Assembly: GCF_024723255.1 (NCBI RefSeq)
Contig: NZ_JANIAC010000001.1
Span: 1,255,548-1,319,547, forward strand
DNA: 64,000 nucleotides
DNA from: Aestuariibaculum sp. M13
Lineage (GTDB): Bacteria; Bacteroidota; Bacteroidia; Flavobacteriales; Flavobacteriaceae
Direction: 5' to 3'
The notes under the pieces are model-generated. The model saw only the letters and a program-made list of their open reading frames with translations. It was not told the origin of the DNA and searched no databases. Position numbers and translations under genes: made by a program. Positions 16,997 through 26,580 of this stretch are shown here, piece after piece; within the stretch, counting starts at the first letter, position 1; each line of letters starts with the position of its first letter.

Positions 16997-17890
16997 TTAT
17001 AAAGCAGACTTTTGCCTCTTGATTTGAAGATTTACAAAAATAGGTTTGTCGTAAAAAGTTATTCGAATGCCAAATAACAAAATTAAACCGCCAACCACCA
17101 TTTGAAATGATATAGCTTCACCTATAAACAACCATGCTAAAAACGAAGCTAAAATACCTTGTCCCAGTAAACTAACAGATACACGTGTTGCTCGCATATG
17201 CTGAGTAGCATAACTAATGAGAATCCAAGCCAGTAATTGACATAAAACCGCCTGAACAACCAATACCAGCCAGCCAGTGTTAGAAAACCCGTAAAAAGGT
17301 TCCTCTAAAGCATAGCTTACGCCTGCCAGATAAACCGAAGAAGCCATTAAACTTAAAGCCATAAAGGTTAGCACGTTCATGGTCTTCAAAACTTCTTTAC
17401 TTATTAACATATAAAAGGCATAAAAAACTCCTGACAGTACGCCAAAGCTAAAAGCTAAATCGAAATCTAAATTTTGAAAAACCGAAAAACCAACCAACAT
17501 CACCATTCCAAAAACCGCGATTACCGTACCAATCCAGAAATTTACTTTAGGTTTATCTTTTAGAAAACATAGCGCTAAAACACCCACCCAAACCGGAGAT
17601 AAATTGGTTAACAACGACGCTTGCGTTGCCGTAGATTCCTGAATGGCGATGTTCCAAACAGCGACATCGCTTCCAAAAATAACACCACACAATATGGCTA
17701 ATAAAGCCGTTTTTAAATTCGGAATTTCAAACTGACGTGTAATTAATACATATGGTAATAACAACACCAAAGAAAATGCCATGCGATAGAAGGCCGAAAT
17801 TACCCCTGGAGTTAAATTCAACTTCACTAAAATCGGAAATATGGAAATGCATAATATTCCAATAGCCAAAGCCAATCTCGCCTTTTTCAT
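16997..17890 (-). CDS. EamA/DMT family transporter
   Basis: The 297-aa protein has ten predicted hydrophobic segments in two EamA repeats (about 4-135 and 145-280). The first repeat contains the typical AFYRMAFSLVLLLPYVL and the second LGQGILASFLAWLFIGEAIS. DMT-superfamily members export or import small metabolites; the substrate cannot be inferred from sequence. It stands alone between the DUF2202 lipoprotein and tex. Confidence 0.85.
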   Translation of the reverse strand: MKKARLALAIGILCISIFPILVKLNLTPGVISAFYRMAFSLVLLLPYVLITRQFEIPNLKTALLAILCGVIFGSDVAVWNIAIQESTATQASLLTNLSPVWVGVLALCFLKDKPKVNFWIGTVIAVFGMVMLVGFSVFQNLDFDLAFSFGVLSGVFYAFYMLISKEVLKTMNVLTFMALSLMASSVYLAGVSYALEEPFYGFSNTGWLVLVVQAVLCQLLAWILISYATQHMRATRVSVSLLGQGILASFLAWLFIGEAISFQMVVGGLILLFGIRITFYDKPIFVNLQIKRQKSAL

Positions 17891-17986
17891 TCAACTAAAA
17901 ATTAACCATTTAACAAGCCGCTAAAAATAGTTATTATCACGGATGTGAAAAACTGAAATCAGCAAATAAATGTTAAATTTCTTCTG

Positions 17987-20113
17987 CTATTTATGAAGCT
18001 TTAATTGAATACGCTTTCGCGGAATATCTACCTCTAAAACTTTAACAATAACCTGCTGATGCAAACTCACATGTGCATTGACATCGCTCACAAAACTATC
18101 TGACAAATTTGAAACGTGAATCAGGCCGCTTTCTTTAATCCCAATATCAACAAAAGCTCCAAAATTGGTAATATTATTCACGATTCCCGGAAGTAATTGT
18201 CCCTCCTGCAAGTCGTTAATGGTTTTTATATTCTGATTAAACGTAAACACCTTTGCCTGTTCACGAATATCTAATCCCGGCTTTTTAAGTTCCTTTACAA
18301 TATCTTCAAGTGTTGGCAACCCTGTGGTTTTGGTGCAATATTTTTTTAAATCGATAGCATTTAAAACAGATTCATTACCAATCAATGCCTTGACATCTTT
18401 ATCTAAATCTTTCGCCATTTGTTCAACAATAGCGTAACTCTCAGGGTGTACAGCCGAATCATCTAGTGGATTTTTAGCCGATTTAATACGCAAAAAGGCT
18501 GCCCCCTGCTGAAACGCTTTATCACCTAATCTGGGTACTTTTTTAATAGCACCGCGCGATGTAAACATCCCGTTTTCATTTCGGTAATTAAAAATATTTT
18601 CGGCCAGTTTAGGGCCTATTCCAGAAACATAACTAAGCAAACTAACACTCGCGGTATTTATATTAACACCAACGGCATTTACACAGCTCTCGACAACCTT
18701 ATCTAATTCCTTTTTCAATTTAGTCTGATCGACATCATGCTGATATTGACCAACACCAATGGATTTTGCTTCAATCTTAACCAGTTCTGCTAAGGGATCC
18801 TGCAAACGTCGACCAATAGACACCGAACCACGAACGGTAACATCGTAATCCGGAAATTCGTCACGGGCAATTTTTGAAGCCGAATAAATACTCGCACCGG
18901 CTTCACTTACCACAAAGACTTGAATATCATTCTTAAAATGAATCTTGCGAACCAACGCTTCCGTTTCACGCGAGGCTGTGCCGTTACCTATAGCAATAGC
19001 TTCAATTTTGTAAGCTTCACAAAGAGAACTCAGCTTTTTAATAGCGCCTGTGCTATCACTTTTAGGCGGATGCGGATAAATCGTTTCGTTATACAATAAA
19101 CTCCCCTGCGCATCTAAACATACCACTTTGCAACCTGTTCTAAATCCGGGATCGATAGCTAATATGCGTTTTTCACCCAACGGTGAACCTAACAAAAGTT
19201 GCTTCAAATTTTTTGCAAATACCGAAATGGCTGAAGCATCGGCTTTTTCCTTGGCAATTTGTAAAGCTTCATTGGATAACGCAGGCAATAACAAACGTTT
19301 GTAAGCATCGGCGATAGCTATTTCTATTTGGGCTGCACAGGCATTATTAGAACGAATAATACGATCTTCAATTTTTGATAATGCTCGTTCGTCATCAATA
19401 GAAATTTTCAGTTTGATAAACCCTTCGGATTCTGCGCGCAAAATAGCCAATAAACGATGTGAAGGTATACGACTTAAATTTTCTTCCCAATCGAAATAAT
19501 CTCTGAATTTCTGCGCATTTTCATCGTCTTCTTTTGACTTCACCACTTTTGTTGAAATCAAAGCAAAACGCTCCATTTGATAACGGATATTATTTCTAAT
19601 ATCGGTACGCTCGTTAATCCATTCGGCAATAATGTGACGTGCCCCCTCTAAAGCTTCATCAACCGAGTTAACCTCTCCTTTCACATATTTAAAAGCAATC
19701 GATTCAACATCGTTCGCATTCTGACTAATAATGATTTTCGCCAGCGGCTCTAATCCGTTTTGCCGTGCTTTTTCAGCTTTGGTCTTTCGACTTTTCTTAA
19801 ACGGTAAGTATAAATCCTCAAGCGTTGTTAAATCCTGAGTCGATTCAATTTTATTTTGAAGTTCAGGGGTTAAACTTCCCTGTTCTTCAATAGCTTTTAA
19901 AATCGCCGTTTTACGTTTTTCTAAAGCTTCAAATTGTTCTTTATATTTTACAATATCTCCAATTTGAACCTCATCTAAATTCCCTGTACGTTCCTTTCTG
20001 TAGCGGGATATAAAAGGAATGGTACAATCTTCATTAAGTAAGTCTACCGTGTTTTTTACTGAAGATTCTGGTAATTGGGTTTGTGAGGTGATATATTGAA
20101 TTAGTGACGTCAT
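17987..20113 (-). CDS. tex: Tex family RNA-binding transcription accessory protein
   Basis: The 708-aa protein matches Tex throughout: an N-terminal helical region with PFISRYRKERTG, a YqgF-type RNase-H-like domain beginning LAIDPGFRTGCKVVCLD (about 320), helix-hairpin-helix motifs with SYVSGIGPKLAENIFNYR, and a C-terminal S1 domain (about 635-705, GIVNNITNFGAFVDIGIKE). Tex binds structured RNA and is linked to transcription and ribosome-associated processes. The gene lies just downstream of the terminator of the OmpA-lipoprotein operon. Confidence 0.95.
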   Translation of the reverse strand: MTSLIQYITSQTQLPESSVKNTVDLLNEDCTIPFISRYRKERTGNLDEVQIGDIVKYKEQFEALEKRKTAILKAIEEQGSLTPELQNKIESTQDLTTLEDLYLPFKKSRKTKAEKARQNGLEPLAKIIISQNANDVESIAFKYVKGEVNSVDEALEGARHIIAEWINERTDIRNNIRYQMERFALISTKVVKSKEDDENAQKFRDYFDWEENLSRIPSHRLLAILRAESEGFIKLKISIDDERALSKIEDRIIRSNNACAAQIEIAIADAYKRLLLPALSNEALQIAKEKADASAISVFAKNLKQLLLGSPLGEKRILAIDPGFRTGCKVVCLDAQGSLLYNETIYPHPPKSDSTGAIKKLSSLCEAYKIEAIAIGNGTASRETEALVRKIHFKNDIQVFVVSEAGASIYSASKIARDEFPDYDVTVRGSVSIGRRLQDPLAELVKIEAKSIGVGQYQHDVDQTKLKKELDKVVESCVNAVGVNINTASVSLLSYVSGIGPKLAENIFNYRNENGMFTSRGAIKKVPRLGDKAFQQGAAFLRIKSAKNPLDDSAVHPESYAIVEQMAKDLDKDVKALIGNESVLNAIDLKKYCTKTTGLPTLEDIVKELKKPGLDIREQAKVFTFNQNIKTINDLQEGQLLPGIVNNITNFGAFVDIGIKESGLIHVSNLSDSFVSDVNAHVSLHQQVIVKVLEVDIPRKRIQLKLHK

Positions 20114-20130
20114 TACTTTGGGTTTATTGC

Positions 20131-20172
20131 AAAAAAAATCTCGTTTTCAAAGAAACATTGAAAACGAGATTT
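20131..20172 (-). terminator. Rho-independent terminator after the OmpA-family lipoprotein
   Basis: A perfect 15-bp stem (20136-20150 with 20158-20172) with a 7-nt loop is followed, on the minus strand, by a T run. It lies between the OmpA-like gene and tex. Confidence 0.9.
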
Positions 20173-20193
20173 AAGCAAGTATAAAAAGGCTTT

Positions 20194-20898
20194 TTATTCG
20201 CCTGCTTCCGCTTTTGCGTCTTGTATCATTTTATCATTTGGTACAATCGCTACATTTACACGACGGTTTTTAGCACGACCTTCAGAAGTTGAATTATCTG
20301 CAATAGGCTGCTCTTCACCAAACCAGTTTGTTGTTAATCGACCAGAAGAAATTCCGTTAGCTTTTAAATATGAAGTAACCGCATTGGCACGATTTTTAGA
20401 AAGAGTCATGTTATAATCGTCTGCACCAGCACTATCTGTATGCCCAACTACCAAAATATTTGTATCTGGATACTCTTTAAACACACCTATAAGCTTGTTT
20501 AATGTTTCTTGAGAAGCCGCATTAATATTGTATTTAGCAGTATCGAAATACACACCACTGGTTTCATCAAAGGTCACAACAATACCTTCGTCTACACGTT
20601 CTACTTGAGCTCCTGGAATTTCCTCTTCAATTTGTTGTGCCTGTTTATCCATTTTGTTACCAATAAGTACACCGGCACCACCACCAACAACACCACCAAT
20701 AACAGCACCAAGTTCACCATTACCACCTTTACCAACATTGTTACCAATAATAGCACCAAGAATAGCTCCTCCGGTTGCACCAAGAACACCGCCTTTTTGT
20801 GCATTATTAGCATTTTGGATAGACTTACAGCTAACTGCCGATACAACTAACGCTATTGTTAGACTTAAAACTCCTATTTTGTTTATTAACTTTCTCAT
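20194..20898 (-). CDS. OmpA-family lipoprotein with glycine-zipper segment (YiaD-like)
   Basis: The 234-aa protein has a lipobox (VVSAVSCKS, Cys24), a glycine-rich zipper region (about 36-82, repeated GGxxGAxxG patterns) and a C-terminal OmpA peptidoglycan-binding domain (about 105-220) with NILVVGHTDSAGADDYNMTL and SEGRAKNRRVNVAI. It should tether the outer membrane to peptidoglycan. The upstream lipocalin-like lipoprotein is 31 nt away on the same strand, so the two probably form an operon closed by the strong terminator at 20131-20172. Confidence 0.92.
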   Translation of the reverse strand: MRKLINKIGVLSLTIALVVSAVSCKSIQNANNAQKGGVLGATGGAILGAIIGNNVGKGGNGELGAVIGGVVGGGAGVLIGNKMDKQAQQIEEEIPGAQVERVDEGIVVTFDETSGVYFDTAKYNINAASQETLNKLIGVFKEYPDTNILVVGHTDSAGADDYNMTLSKNRANAVTSYLKANGISSGRLTTNWFGEEQPIADNSTSEGRAKNRRVNVAIVPNDKMIQDAKAEAGE

Positions 20899-20929
20899 AT
20901 TAATAGTTCTTTTTTAAGATTTTTAATAA

Positions 20930-21400
20930 TTATAGTTTACTGAAATTCATCGAAATGGTAAACGGCTGATTATCGACAATTACCGTTTGTTGCCATTGCA
21001 TTTGTGTATCTGACAACGATGTTAAACTCAATCTAAAACCCTTATTAGTTTCCGATTTACCTTTTTCATCAGTTGGCTTTAATAAAAAGTCGTAAAGACC
21101 GGTTGCCTTATCGACTTCATCAATGGTGAAAATGAAATGACGATCTCCAGTTTCACAAGCATACTTTTCAATAGTATAAATCCCTGTGTTATTATTCGGG
21201 ACAAACTGCCAGGTACTACCCTCAAAGCATGATTTTTCAGCGTCATTTAACAAAGTCACATCATATTTTCCGGCTTTACTATAAGTTATAGTACTTAAAT
21301 TCCAGTTTCCTTTGATTACTTTTTGAGATACTCTTACGGTTTTCGATCCACCACAGGCCATCATTGTTACGGCCACAAACAATAAAATTAAACGTTTCAT
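20930..21400 (-). CDS. Lipocalin-like lipoprotein
   Basis: The start is placed at the ATG at 21400, giving a 156-aa product that begins MKRLILLFVAVTMMACGGS, a clear lipoprotein signal with lipobox cysteine near residue 17. A further upstream ATG would add nine residues before the signal peptide and is less likely. The mature part has the beta-rich look of lipocalin-like domains (IKGNWNLSTITYS, STWQFVPNNNTGIYTI). No ligand is known. It precedes the OmpA lipoprotein by 31 nt. Confidence 0.78.
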   Translation of the reverse strand: MKRLILLFVAVTMMACGGSKTVRVSQKVIKGNWNLSTITYSKAGKYDVTLLNDAEKSCFEGSTWQFVPNNNTGIYTIEKYACETGDRHFIFTIDEVDKATGLYDFLLKPTDEKGKSETNKGFRLSLTSLSDTQMQWQQTVIVDNQPFTISMNFSKL

Positions 21401-21558
21401 AGATTTTTTTAAATTAATTAATAGCACACACTAATATACGAAAGGTTAATGGTTATAGATTACATTCTGACAAAAATAACTTCTGAAAACCCCATATAAA
21501 ACTGCATGTTTGCCTTTTTAGACACAAAAAAATTGACTTTGTAACATCTATAAAACAA

Positions 21559-21593
21559 AAAAACAGATAACCCGAAATGAATCATCTGTTTTT
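21559..21593 (-). terminator. Possible terminator after the small Cys/Lys-rich gene
   Basis: A 10-bp stem (AAAAACAGAT / ATCTGTTTTT) with a 15-nt loop lies 36 nt beyond the stop codon of the minus-strand ORF at 21629-21799. The T run on the minus strand is part of the stem. Confidence 0.55.
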
Positions 21594-21628
21594 CAAATAT
21601 GTATGAATAAAAAAATTGTTCCTAATAT

Positions 21629-21799
21629 TTAGGCTACCTTCTTAAGCAAATCGAAACAAGGGCATTTTTTACAACGCTTATTCTCTCCTTTTTTAAATTT
21701 TTTACAGCAGCTAGTCTTCACTTTTTCAGGAAGGACAATGCCTGCTGCTTCTAACTTCTTAAGCTTTTTTATGGCTTTTTCTTTCTTCTTTTTACCCAA
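21629..21799 (-). CDS. Small lysine- and cysteine-rich protein (56 aa), unknown function
   Basis: The minus strand encodes 56 residues from a TTG at 21799, with a basic N-terminal half (GKKKKEKAIKKLKKLEAAG) and a C-terminal half with five cysteines (TSCCKKFKK, then RCKKCPCFDLL). There is no ATG. A start at the ATT six codons upstream (giving NRLLG before KKKK) is an alternative. A -7 box TATATTTG on the minus strand (21829-21836) is placed correctly for a short leader, and a hairpin follows the stop. The CC...C..CPC pattern suggests a metal or structural site, but no function is assigned. Confidence 0.6.
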   Translation of the reverse strand: MGKKKKEKAIKKLKKLEAAGIVLPEKVKTSCCKKFKKGENKRCKKCPCFDLLKKVA

Positions 21800-21828
21800 G
21801 AGTCTATTAATAAATGAATTACCTCAGG

Positions 21829-21836
21829 CAAATATA
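21829..21836 (-). promoter_or_regulatory. -7 promoter element of the small Cys/Lys-rich gene
   Basis: The minus strand reads TATATTTG, an exact TAnnTTTG match, 29 nt upstream of the proposed TTG start. Confidence 0.45.
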
Positions 21837-21966
21837 TTTATTTTTATTAAATCTAAATAAGTTAAAATGTTAAAAATTACATTTTTAATTTCACCCTTAT
21901 TATAACTGTAATAATTCACAACCAAAACTGAAATCTAATTCAGAATTTTCATATCTAAAAACAAAA

Positions 21967-22000
21967 AAAGAGCCATTTACATAGTATATGGCTCTTTTTT
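21967..22000 (-). terminator. Terminator after metG
   Basis: A 10-bp stem (AAAGAGCCAT / ATGGCTCTTT) with an 11-nt loop and T runs on both strands lies about 20 nt past the metG stop. Confidence 0.8.
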
Positions 22001-22018
22001 TTTATTTATTTGGAAGTT

Positions 22019-24073
22019 CTAACTAATCTGTAATCCGTTAGCAACATTAGAATCGTCTGGGTTAACAAAAACCAGTTTCCCTTCAGCATTCTCAGTCATT
22101 AAAATCATCCCTTCACTTTCCACACCACGTAACGCTCTTGGTGCCAAGTTGACTAAAACCGTTACTTTTTTTCCAACCACTTCTTCTGGAGTAAAGCTTT
22201 CGGCAATACCAGAAACTATAGTTCTTGTATCGATTCCTGTATCAACCTTCAACACTAATAATTTCTTCGCTTTAGGCATTTTTTCGGCTTCAATAATCAT
22301 TCCTACACGGATATCAAGCTTCGTAAAATCATCAAACGTAATGGTATCTTTTTGCGGCTCTACCGCTTTATTGGCGGCTTCATTAGCCTTTTTACTTGCT
22401 TCCAATTTATCTAATTGAAATTGAATGGTTTCATCTTCAATCTTAGCAAATAACAACTCCGATTGACCTATTTGATGACCTACAGGAAGCAACACGTCCT
22501 TAACAGAAACTTCATCCCAGCTATTTGCATTTTCATTTAATGCTAAAATACCTTTTAATTTATCTGATGTAAATGGTAAAAATGGTTCACTCAAGGTTGC
22601 TAAAGCCGAAGCAATCTGTAAGGCTACATACATAATAGTTTGTGTACGTGCTTCATCTTCTTTAACCACTTTCCAAGGCTCCTCATCTGCTAAATACTTA
22701 TTTCCTAAACGTGCCAGATTCATTAACTCCTGTTGTGCTTCTCTAAAACGGTAACGCTCTACAGAACTTGCAATCACGTTTGGATAGGCTTTAACTGCCG
22801 ATAAAGTTTCTTCATCTACTTGAGATAATGCACTTGGTGCTGGAACAACGCCGTTATAGTATTTGTTTGTTAAAACAACAACACGGTTAATGAAGTTACC
22901 AAAAATGGCAACCAACTCGTTATTGTTTCGTGCCTGGAAATCTTTCCATGTAAAATCGTTGTCTTTAGTTTCCGGGGCATTTGCTGTTAGTGCATAACGT
23001 AAAACATCCTGCTGACCTGGGAATTCTTTTAAATAGTCTGGCAACCAAACTGCCCAGTTTTTAGACGTTGATAACTTATTCCCTTCTAAATTTAAGAACT
23101 CGTTAGCTGGCACATTGTCTGGTAAAATATAGCTACCCTCTGCTTGTAACATGGCAGGGAAAATAATACAGTGGAATACAATATTATCTTTACCAATAAA
23201 GTGTACCAACTTGGTATCTTCATCTTTCCAGTAAGGCTCCCAGTCTTTCCCTTCACGTTCTGCCCATTCTTTTGTTGATGAAATATATCCGATAGGCGCA
23301 TCGAACCATACGTAAAGTACTTTTCCTTCGCCACCTTCAACTGGAACCGGAATTCCCCAGTCTAAATCGCGGGTTACGGCACGTGGACGTAAACCATCGT
23401 CAATCCAGGATTTTACTTGTCCGTAAACATTCGGTTTCCAGTCTTTTTTATGTCCTTCTAAAATCCACTCTTTTAAGAAAGCTTCGTGCTTATCTAATGG
23501 TAAAAACCAGTGTTTGGTTTGCTTTAATGTTGGCACATTTCCTGTTAAAGCCGACTTCGGATGAATTAAATCGGTCGCATTTAAACTGGTTCCGCACTTT
23601 TCACATTGGTCACCGTAAGCCTCTTCATTACCACATTTCGGGCAAGTACCTGTAACAAAACGATCGGCTAAAAACTGATTCGCTTTTTCGTCATATAATT
23701 GTTCAGTAGTTTCTTCAATAAACTCCCCTTTATCGTAAAGTGTTTTAAAGAATTCTGAAGCTGTTTCATGGTGAATTGGCGCCGATGTACGCGAATAATT
23801 ATCAAACGAAATACCAAATTCCTCAAAAGACTGCTTAATAATAGCGTGGTACTTATCTACAATATCCTGAGGTGTTACGCCTTCATTTTTAGCTTTTATG
23901 GTAATCGGCACACCGTGCTCGTCACTTCCACCAATAAAAACCACATCGTTTCCTGTTAATCGTAAATAGCGCGCATAAATATCGGCTGGTACATAAACCC
24001 CTGCTAAATGCCCAATATGAATAGGCCCGTTAGTATACGGTAACGCCGAGGTAATTGTATATCTTTTTGACAT
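22019..24073 (-). CDS. metG: Methionyl-tRNA synthetase
   Basis: This enzyme charges tRNA-Met. From the ATG at 24073 the 684-aa protein begins [22 protein letters not shown], which includes the class I HIGH signature. The KMSKS loop appears as KLSTSKN. Zinc-knuckle cysteines ([18 protein letters not shown]) are of the four-Cys type. A C-terminal tRNA-binding (EMAP-like) domain starts near [15 protein letters not shown]. An upstream in-frame ATG at 24121 would place the -7 box TACTTTTG (24097-24104, minus strand) inside the coding region, so the shorter start is preferred. Confidence 0.96.
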   Translation of the reverse strand: MSKRYTITSALPYTNGPIHIGHLAGVYVPADIYARYLRLTGNDVVFIGGSDEHGVPITIKAKNEGVTPQDIVDKYHAIIKQSFEEFGISFDNYSRTSAPIHHETASEFFKTLYDKGEFIEETTEQLYDEKANQFLADRFVTGTCPKCGNEEAYGDQCEKCGTSLNATDLIHPKSALTGNVPTLKQTKHWFLPLDKHEAFLKEWILEGHKKDWKPNVYGQVKSWIDDGLRPRAVTRDLDWGIPVPVEGGEGKVLYVWFDAPIGYISSTKEWAEREGKDWEPYWKDEDTKLVHFIGKDNIVFHCIIFPAMLQAEGSYILPDNVPANEFLNLEGNKLSTSKNWAVWLPDYLKEFPGQQDVLRYALTANAPETKDNDFTWKDFQARNNNELVAIFGNFINRVVVLTNKYYNGVVPAPSALSQVDEETLSAVKAYPNVIASSVERYRFREAQQELMNLARLGNKYLADEEPWKVVKEDEARTQTIMYVALQIASALATLSEPFLPFTSDKLKGILALNENANSWDEVSVKDVLLPVGHQIGQSELLFAKIEDETIQFQLDKLEASKKANEAANKAVEPQKDTITFDDFTKLDIRVGMIIEAEKMPKAKKLLVLKVDTGIDTRTIVSGIAESFTPEEVVGKKVTVLVNLAPRALRGVESEGMILMTENAEGKLVFVNPDDSNVANGLQIS

Positions 24074-24096
24074 TGTTATTTCTTTTTTTGAAGCCA

Positions 24097-24104
24097 CAAA
24101 AGTA
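24097..24104 (-). promoter_or_regulatory. -7 promoter element of metG
   Basis: The minus strand reads TACTTTTG, 23 nt upstream of the ATG at 24073. This decides between the two in-frame starts. Confidence 0.5.
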
Positions 24105-24242
24105 CATATTTTACTCGACATTTAAGACTTAAAAATACTCTGCCGTAAGCACTAAAAACAATATACTACTCTGTTCAAAGCTCCCAAGGTTCATTGAAGG
24201 TTTCTTTGTTATGAATTTGGAAAAAAAATGTACATTTACCTT

Positions 24243-25262
24243 ATGTCAAAAATCTCATTACTTAGCCTAACATTTATAGCCATTTTTTTCTTCGGAAAAT
24301 TGAACGCTACTGCTCAAAACATTTCAACAACTAATTCTAAAAAATTGATACAGCCTCCATACTTAAAAGCTGGCGATACTGTAGCTATTGTAGCGCCTTC
24401 AGGTATTTTAATAAATCGAACCGATGAAATAGAAAAAGCAAAAACACTTCTTGCCAATTGGGGATTACACACCGTGATAGGAAAACATGTGTTTAACCAG
24501 AATAATCATTTTGCAGGAACCGATGAGGAACGATGTGAAGATTTTCAATGGGCTATGGATGACAAAACCATTAGTGCTATCTGGTGTGCCCGAGGGGGTT
24601 ACGGAGCTGTGAGAATTCTGGATAAATTAGATTTTACGAAATTTAAAAACAACCCTAAGTGGCTCATTGGCTATTCAGATATCACAGCATTACATAACTT
24701 AATGCAGGTTAAGGGTTATGAGAGCATACACGCCATGATGTGCACCAGTCTGCAAGATGACAACGAAACCATCGCTGAAACCATTGAAACTTTTAGAAAA
24801 TCTATTTTTGGAGAACCTTTATCATATATTTTAGAAGGTTCAAATTACAATCAGGAAGGGTCGGTAACAGCACCTGTTGTTGGTGGCAATTTAAGTCTAT
24901 TGGCAAGTCTTTTAGGTTCAGACACTAGTATTGACACTTCAGGAAAAATTCTGTTTATCGAAGAAATTGGAGAATATAAATATCACATCGATCGCATGTT
25001 GCAAAGTTTAAAACGTGCCGGTTATTTCGACCATTGTGCCGGGGTACTTATTGGCGATATGACCAAAGTAAAACGCAACACCACACCATGGGGGTATTCA
25101 GTAGAACAACTTATTTTAGATGTGCTTAAAGATTATGATTTCCCAATCGCATTCAATATGCCTGCTGGTCATGAAAGAGACAATCGTGCTCTTTATTTTG
25201 GTAAAAACGTTGAATTCATCGTTAAAAAACAACAATCAACCATAAAATTCACCAATCCATAA
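24243..25262 (+). CDS. LD-carboxypeptidase (peptidase S66, LdcA/MccF-like)
   Basis: The family removes the terminal D-alanine from murein tetrapeptides. The product, 339 aa from the ATG at 24243, has a signal peptide (MSKISLLSLTFIAIFFFGKL...ATAQ) and the S66 layout: DTVAIVAPSG at the domain start, WCARGGYGAVRILD near the nucleophile region, GYSDITALHNL, and a C-terminal domain with the Glu and His expected for the catalytic triad (EEIGEYKYHIDRML and FNMPAGHE). An ATG at 24228 gives five more residues, but a promoter-like TACATTTA lies between the two. Confidence 0.9.
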   Translation: MSKISLLSLTFIAIFFFGKLNATAQNISTTNSKKLIQPPYLKAGDTVAIVAPSGILINRTDEIEKAKTLLANWGLHTVIGKHVFNQNNHFAGTDEERCEDFQWAMDDKTISAIWCARGGYGAVRILDKLDFTKFKNNPKWLIGYSDITALHNLMQVKGYESIHAMMCTSLQDDNETIAETIETFRKSIFGEPLSYILEGSNYNQEGSVTAPVVGGNLSLLASLLGSDTSIDTSGKILFIEEIGEYKYHIDRMLQSLKRAGYFDHCAGVLIGDMTKVKRNTTPWGYSVEQLILDVLKDYDFPIAFNMPAGHERDNRALYFGKNVEFIVKKQQSTIKFTNP

Positions 25263-25312
25263 ATCATGTAATACCTTAGTAGAAAGCAATTTATAACCCT
25301 AAAATGTTTTCT

Positions 25313-25549
25313 ATGAAAAAAATTTTACTTTTTACAGGAATGCTTTTACTTACTGCTAATGTAAAAGCTGTTGAATTAAATTTGAACCTTAACAATCCTG
25401 ATGTACGCCAATGCTTAATTGATTCAGCAAGTAAAGATGGATGGGAATTGAAAGCCAAATATCTAGATGACAACGACAAAGTTGTTTTAGTGTTTAAAAA
25501 GGAAGGACAGGTTGTTGAGTATACCGGTAATCAAAAACTGGAATACTAA
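25313..25549 (+). CDS. Small secreted protein, unknown function
   Basis: The 78-aa product begins MKKILLFTGMLLLTANVKAV, a clean signal peptide, followed by about 58 mature residues (VELNLNLNNPDVRQCLIDSA... ending VVEYTGNQKLEY). I do not recognise a family. An ATG three codons earlier (25304) is also in frame. The gene is followed by a convincing terminator hairpin, so it is probably expressed. Confidence 0.6.
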   Translation: MKKILLFTGMLLLTANVKAVELNLNLNNPDVRQCLIDSASKDGWELKAKYLDDNDKVVLVFKKEGQVVEYTGNQKLEY

Positions 25550-25590
25550 ATATGCAGCGAAAATTTATTCTTAAAAAAAGAACCATTTAA

Positions 25591-25625
25591 AAACCAATTA
25601 TACCCTTAGGCATAATTGGTTTTTT
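25591..25625. terminator. Bidirectional terminator between convergent genes
   Basis: An 11-bp stem (AAACCAATTAT / ATAATTGGTTT) with a 10-nt loop is followed by T on the plus strand and by A/T on the minus strand. It separates the small secreted gene from the convergent J-domain gene. Confidence 0.8.
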
Positions 25626-25629
25626 AGTT

Positions 25630-26376
25630 TTAAATAAACCCGCGCTCTTTTTGCAACTGTTCATAAGCCTGTTGCACTTGACGGAACTTCTCCTCAGCAC
25701 CTTTTTGATGTTCTTCACCCAAGTGAATAACACGGTCTGGGTGATATTTCTTAGCCATTTTACGGTAGGCTTTTTTAATATCGTCGTTAGTTGCAGACTT
25801 ATCAATCTCCAGAATTTTATAAGCATTATCAGCCGATTCATAAAACATGGCTTTGATACTCTCAAAATCGTAATGGCTAATTCCGAGGTATCCTGCCATG
25901 GTTTGAATTACAGACACTTCACTTTCAGTCACCACCCCATCGGCTTTAGCCACACCAAACAAGAAATGAATCAATTGTAAACGCGATGGATGCTGCATCA
26001 TTTGTCTGATTTGCATGCATACCTGTCTTGTAGAAATATTCTTTTGCTTACTAATCTCTTTAAACAATCGAAAAGATTGATTCGCTCGCTCCTTTCCATA
26101 CATATTGGCAAAATGCGCACGCACATAATCCAGCTCACGCTGATCTTGTTTTCCATCAGCTTTAATAACTATCGATGCTAATATTAAGAGGCTAACCTCG
26201 AAATCTCCCGGCTGCGTTACCGGCCTTTGTCTGTTTCGTTGTTGTGTATCGTAATTGGTTTCTGAACCATTTCCCATCGAGTCAACTATGCCTCCCAATG
26301 CCAATCCAATAATTGCCCCTATGGGTCCTCCAAACGACCATCCTAAGGCCGCTCCTATCCATTTTGAAAAATTCAT
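25630..26376 (-). CDS. TerB and J-domain protein (DjlA-like co-chaperone)
   Basis: From the ATG at 26376, 248 aa. An N-terminal glycine-rich hydrophobic segment (about 5-33, resembling the DjlA membrane anchor) is followed by a TerB-like domain (about 58-175) and a C-terminal J domain (about 183-246) with the essential HPD at residues 213-215. This domain order is that of DjlA, which stimulates DnaK at the membrane. An upstream ATG at 26412 would put charged and polar residues before the membrane segment and is less likely. Confidence 0.88.
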   Translation of the reverse strand: MNFSKWIGAALGWSFGGPIGAIIGLALGGIVDSMGNGSETNYDTQQRNRQRPVTQPGDFEVSLLILASIVIKADGKQDQRELDYVRAHFANMYGKERANQSFRLFKEISKQKNISTRQVCMQIRQMMQHPSRLQLIHFLFGVAKADGVVTESEVSVIQTMAGYLGISHYDFESIKAMFYESADNAYKILEIDKSATNDDIKKAYRKMAKKYHPDRVIHLGEEHQKGAEEKFRQVQQAYEQLQKERGFI

Positions 26377-26538
26377 GTAAGTATAAATATGGTTTAACGT
26401 CAAACCTACCAAGCATTTCTGTTTTTTATCAGAAAATCGCTAAAGCAGGTAACACTCACTGTTTTATTGATTGTAAAAAAATGAGTGTAAATATAATATT
26501 TGTTAGTAGATTGAAAGTGCTAATTGTTACACAATTGG

Positions 26539-26546
26539 TATCTTTG
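26539..26546 (+). promoter_or_regulatory. -7 promoter element of the bacilliredoxin gene
   Basis: TATCTTTG matches TAnnTTTG, 34 nt before the ATG at 26581. Confidence 0.45.
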
Positions 26547-26580
26547 CAATCTCAATTTGTTAATTTTTAAAAATTAAAAT

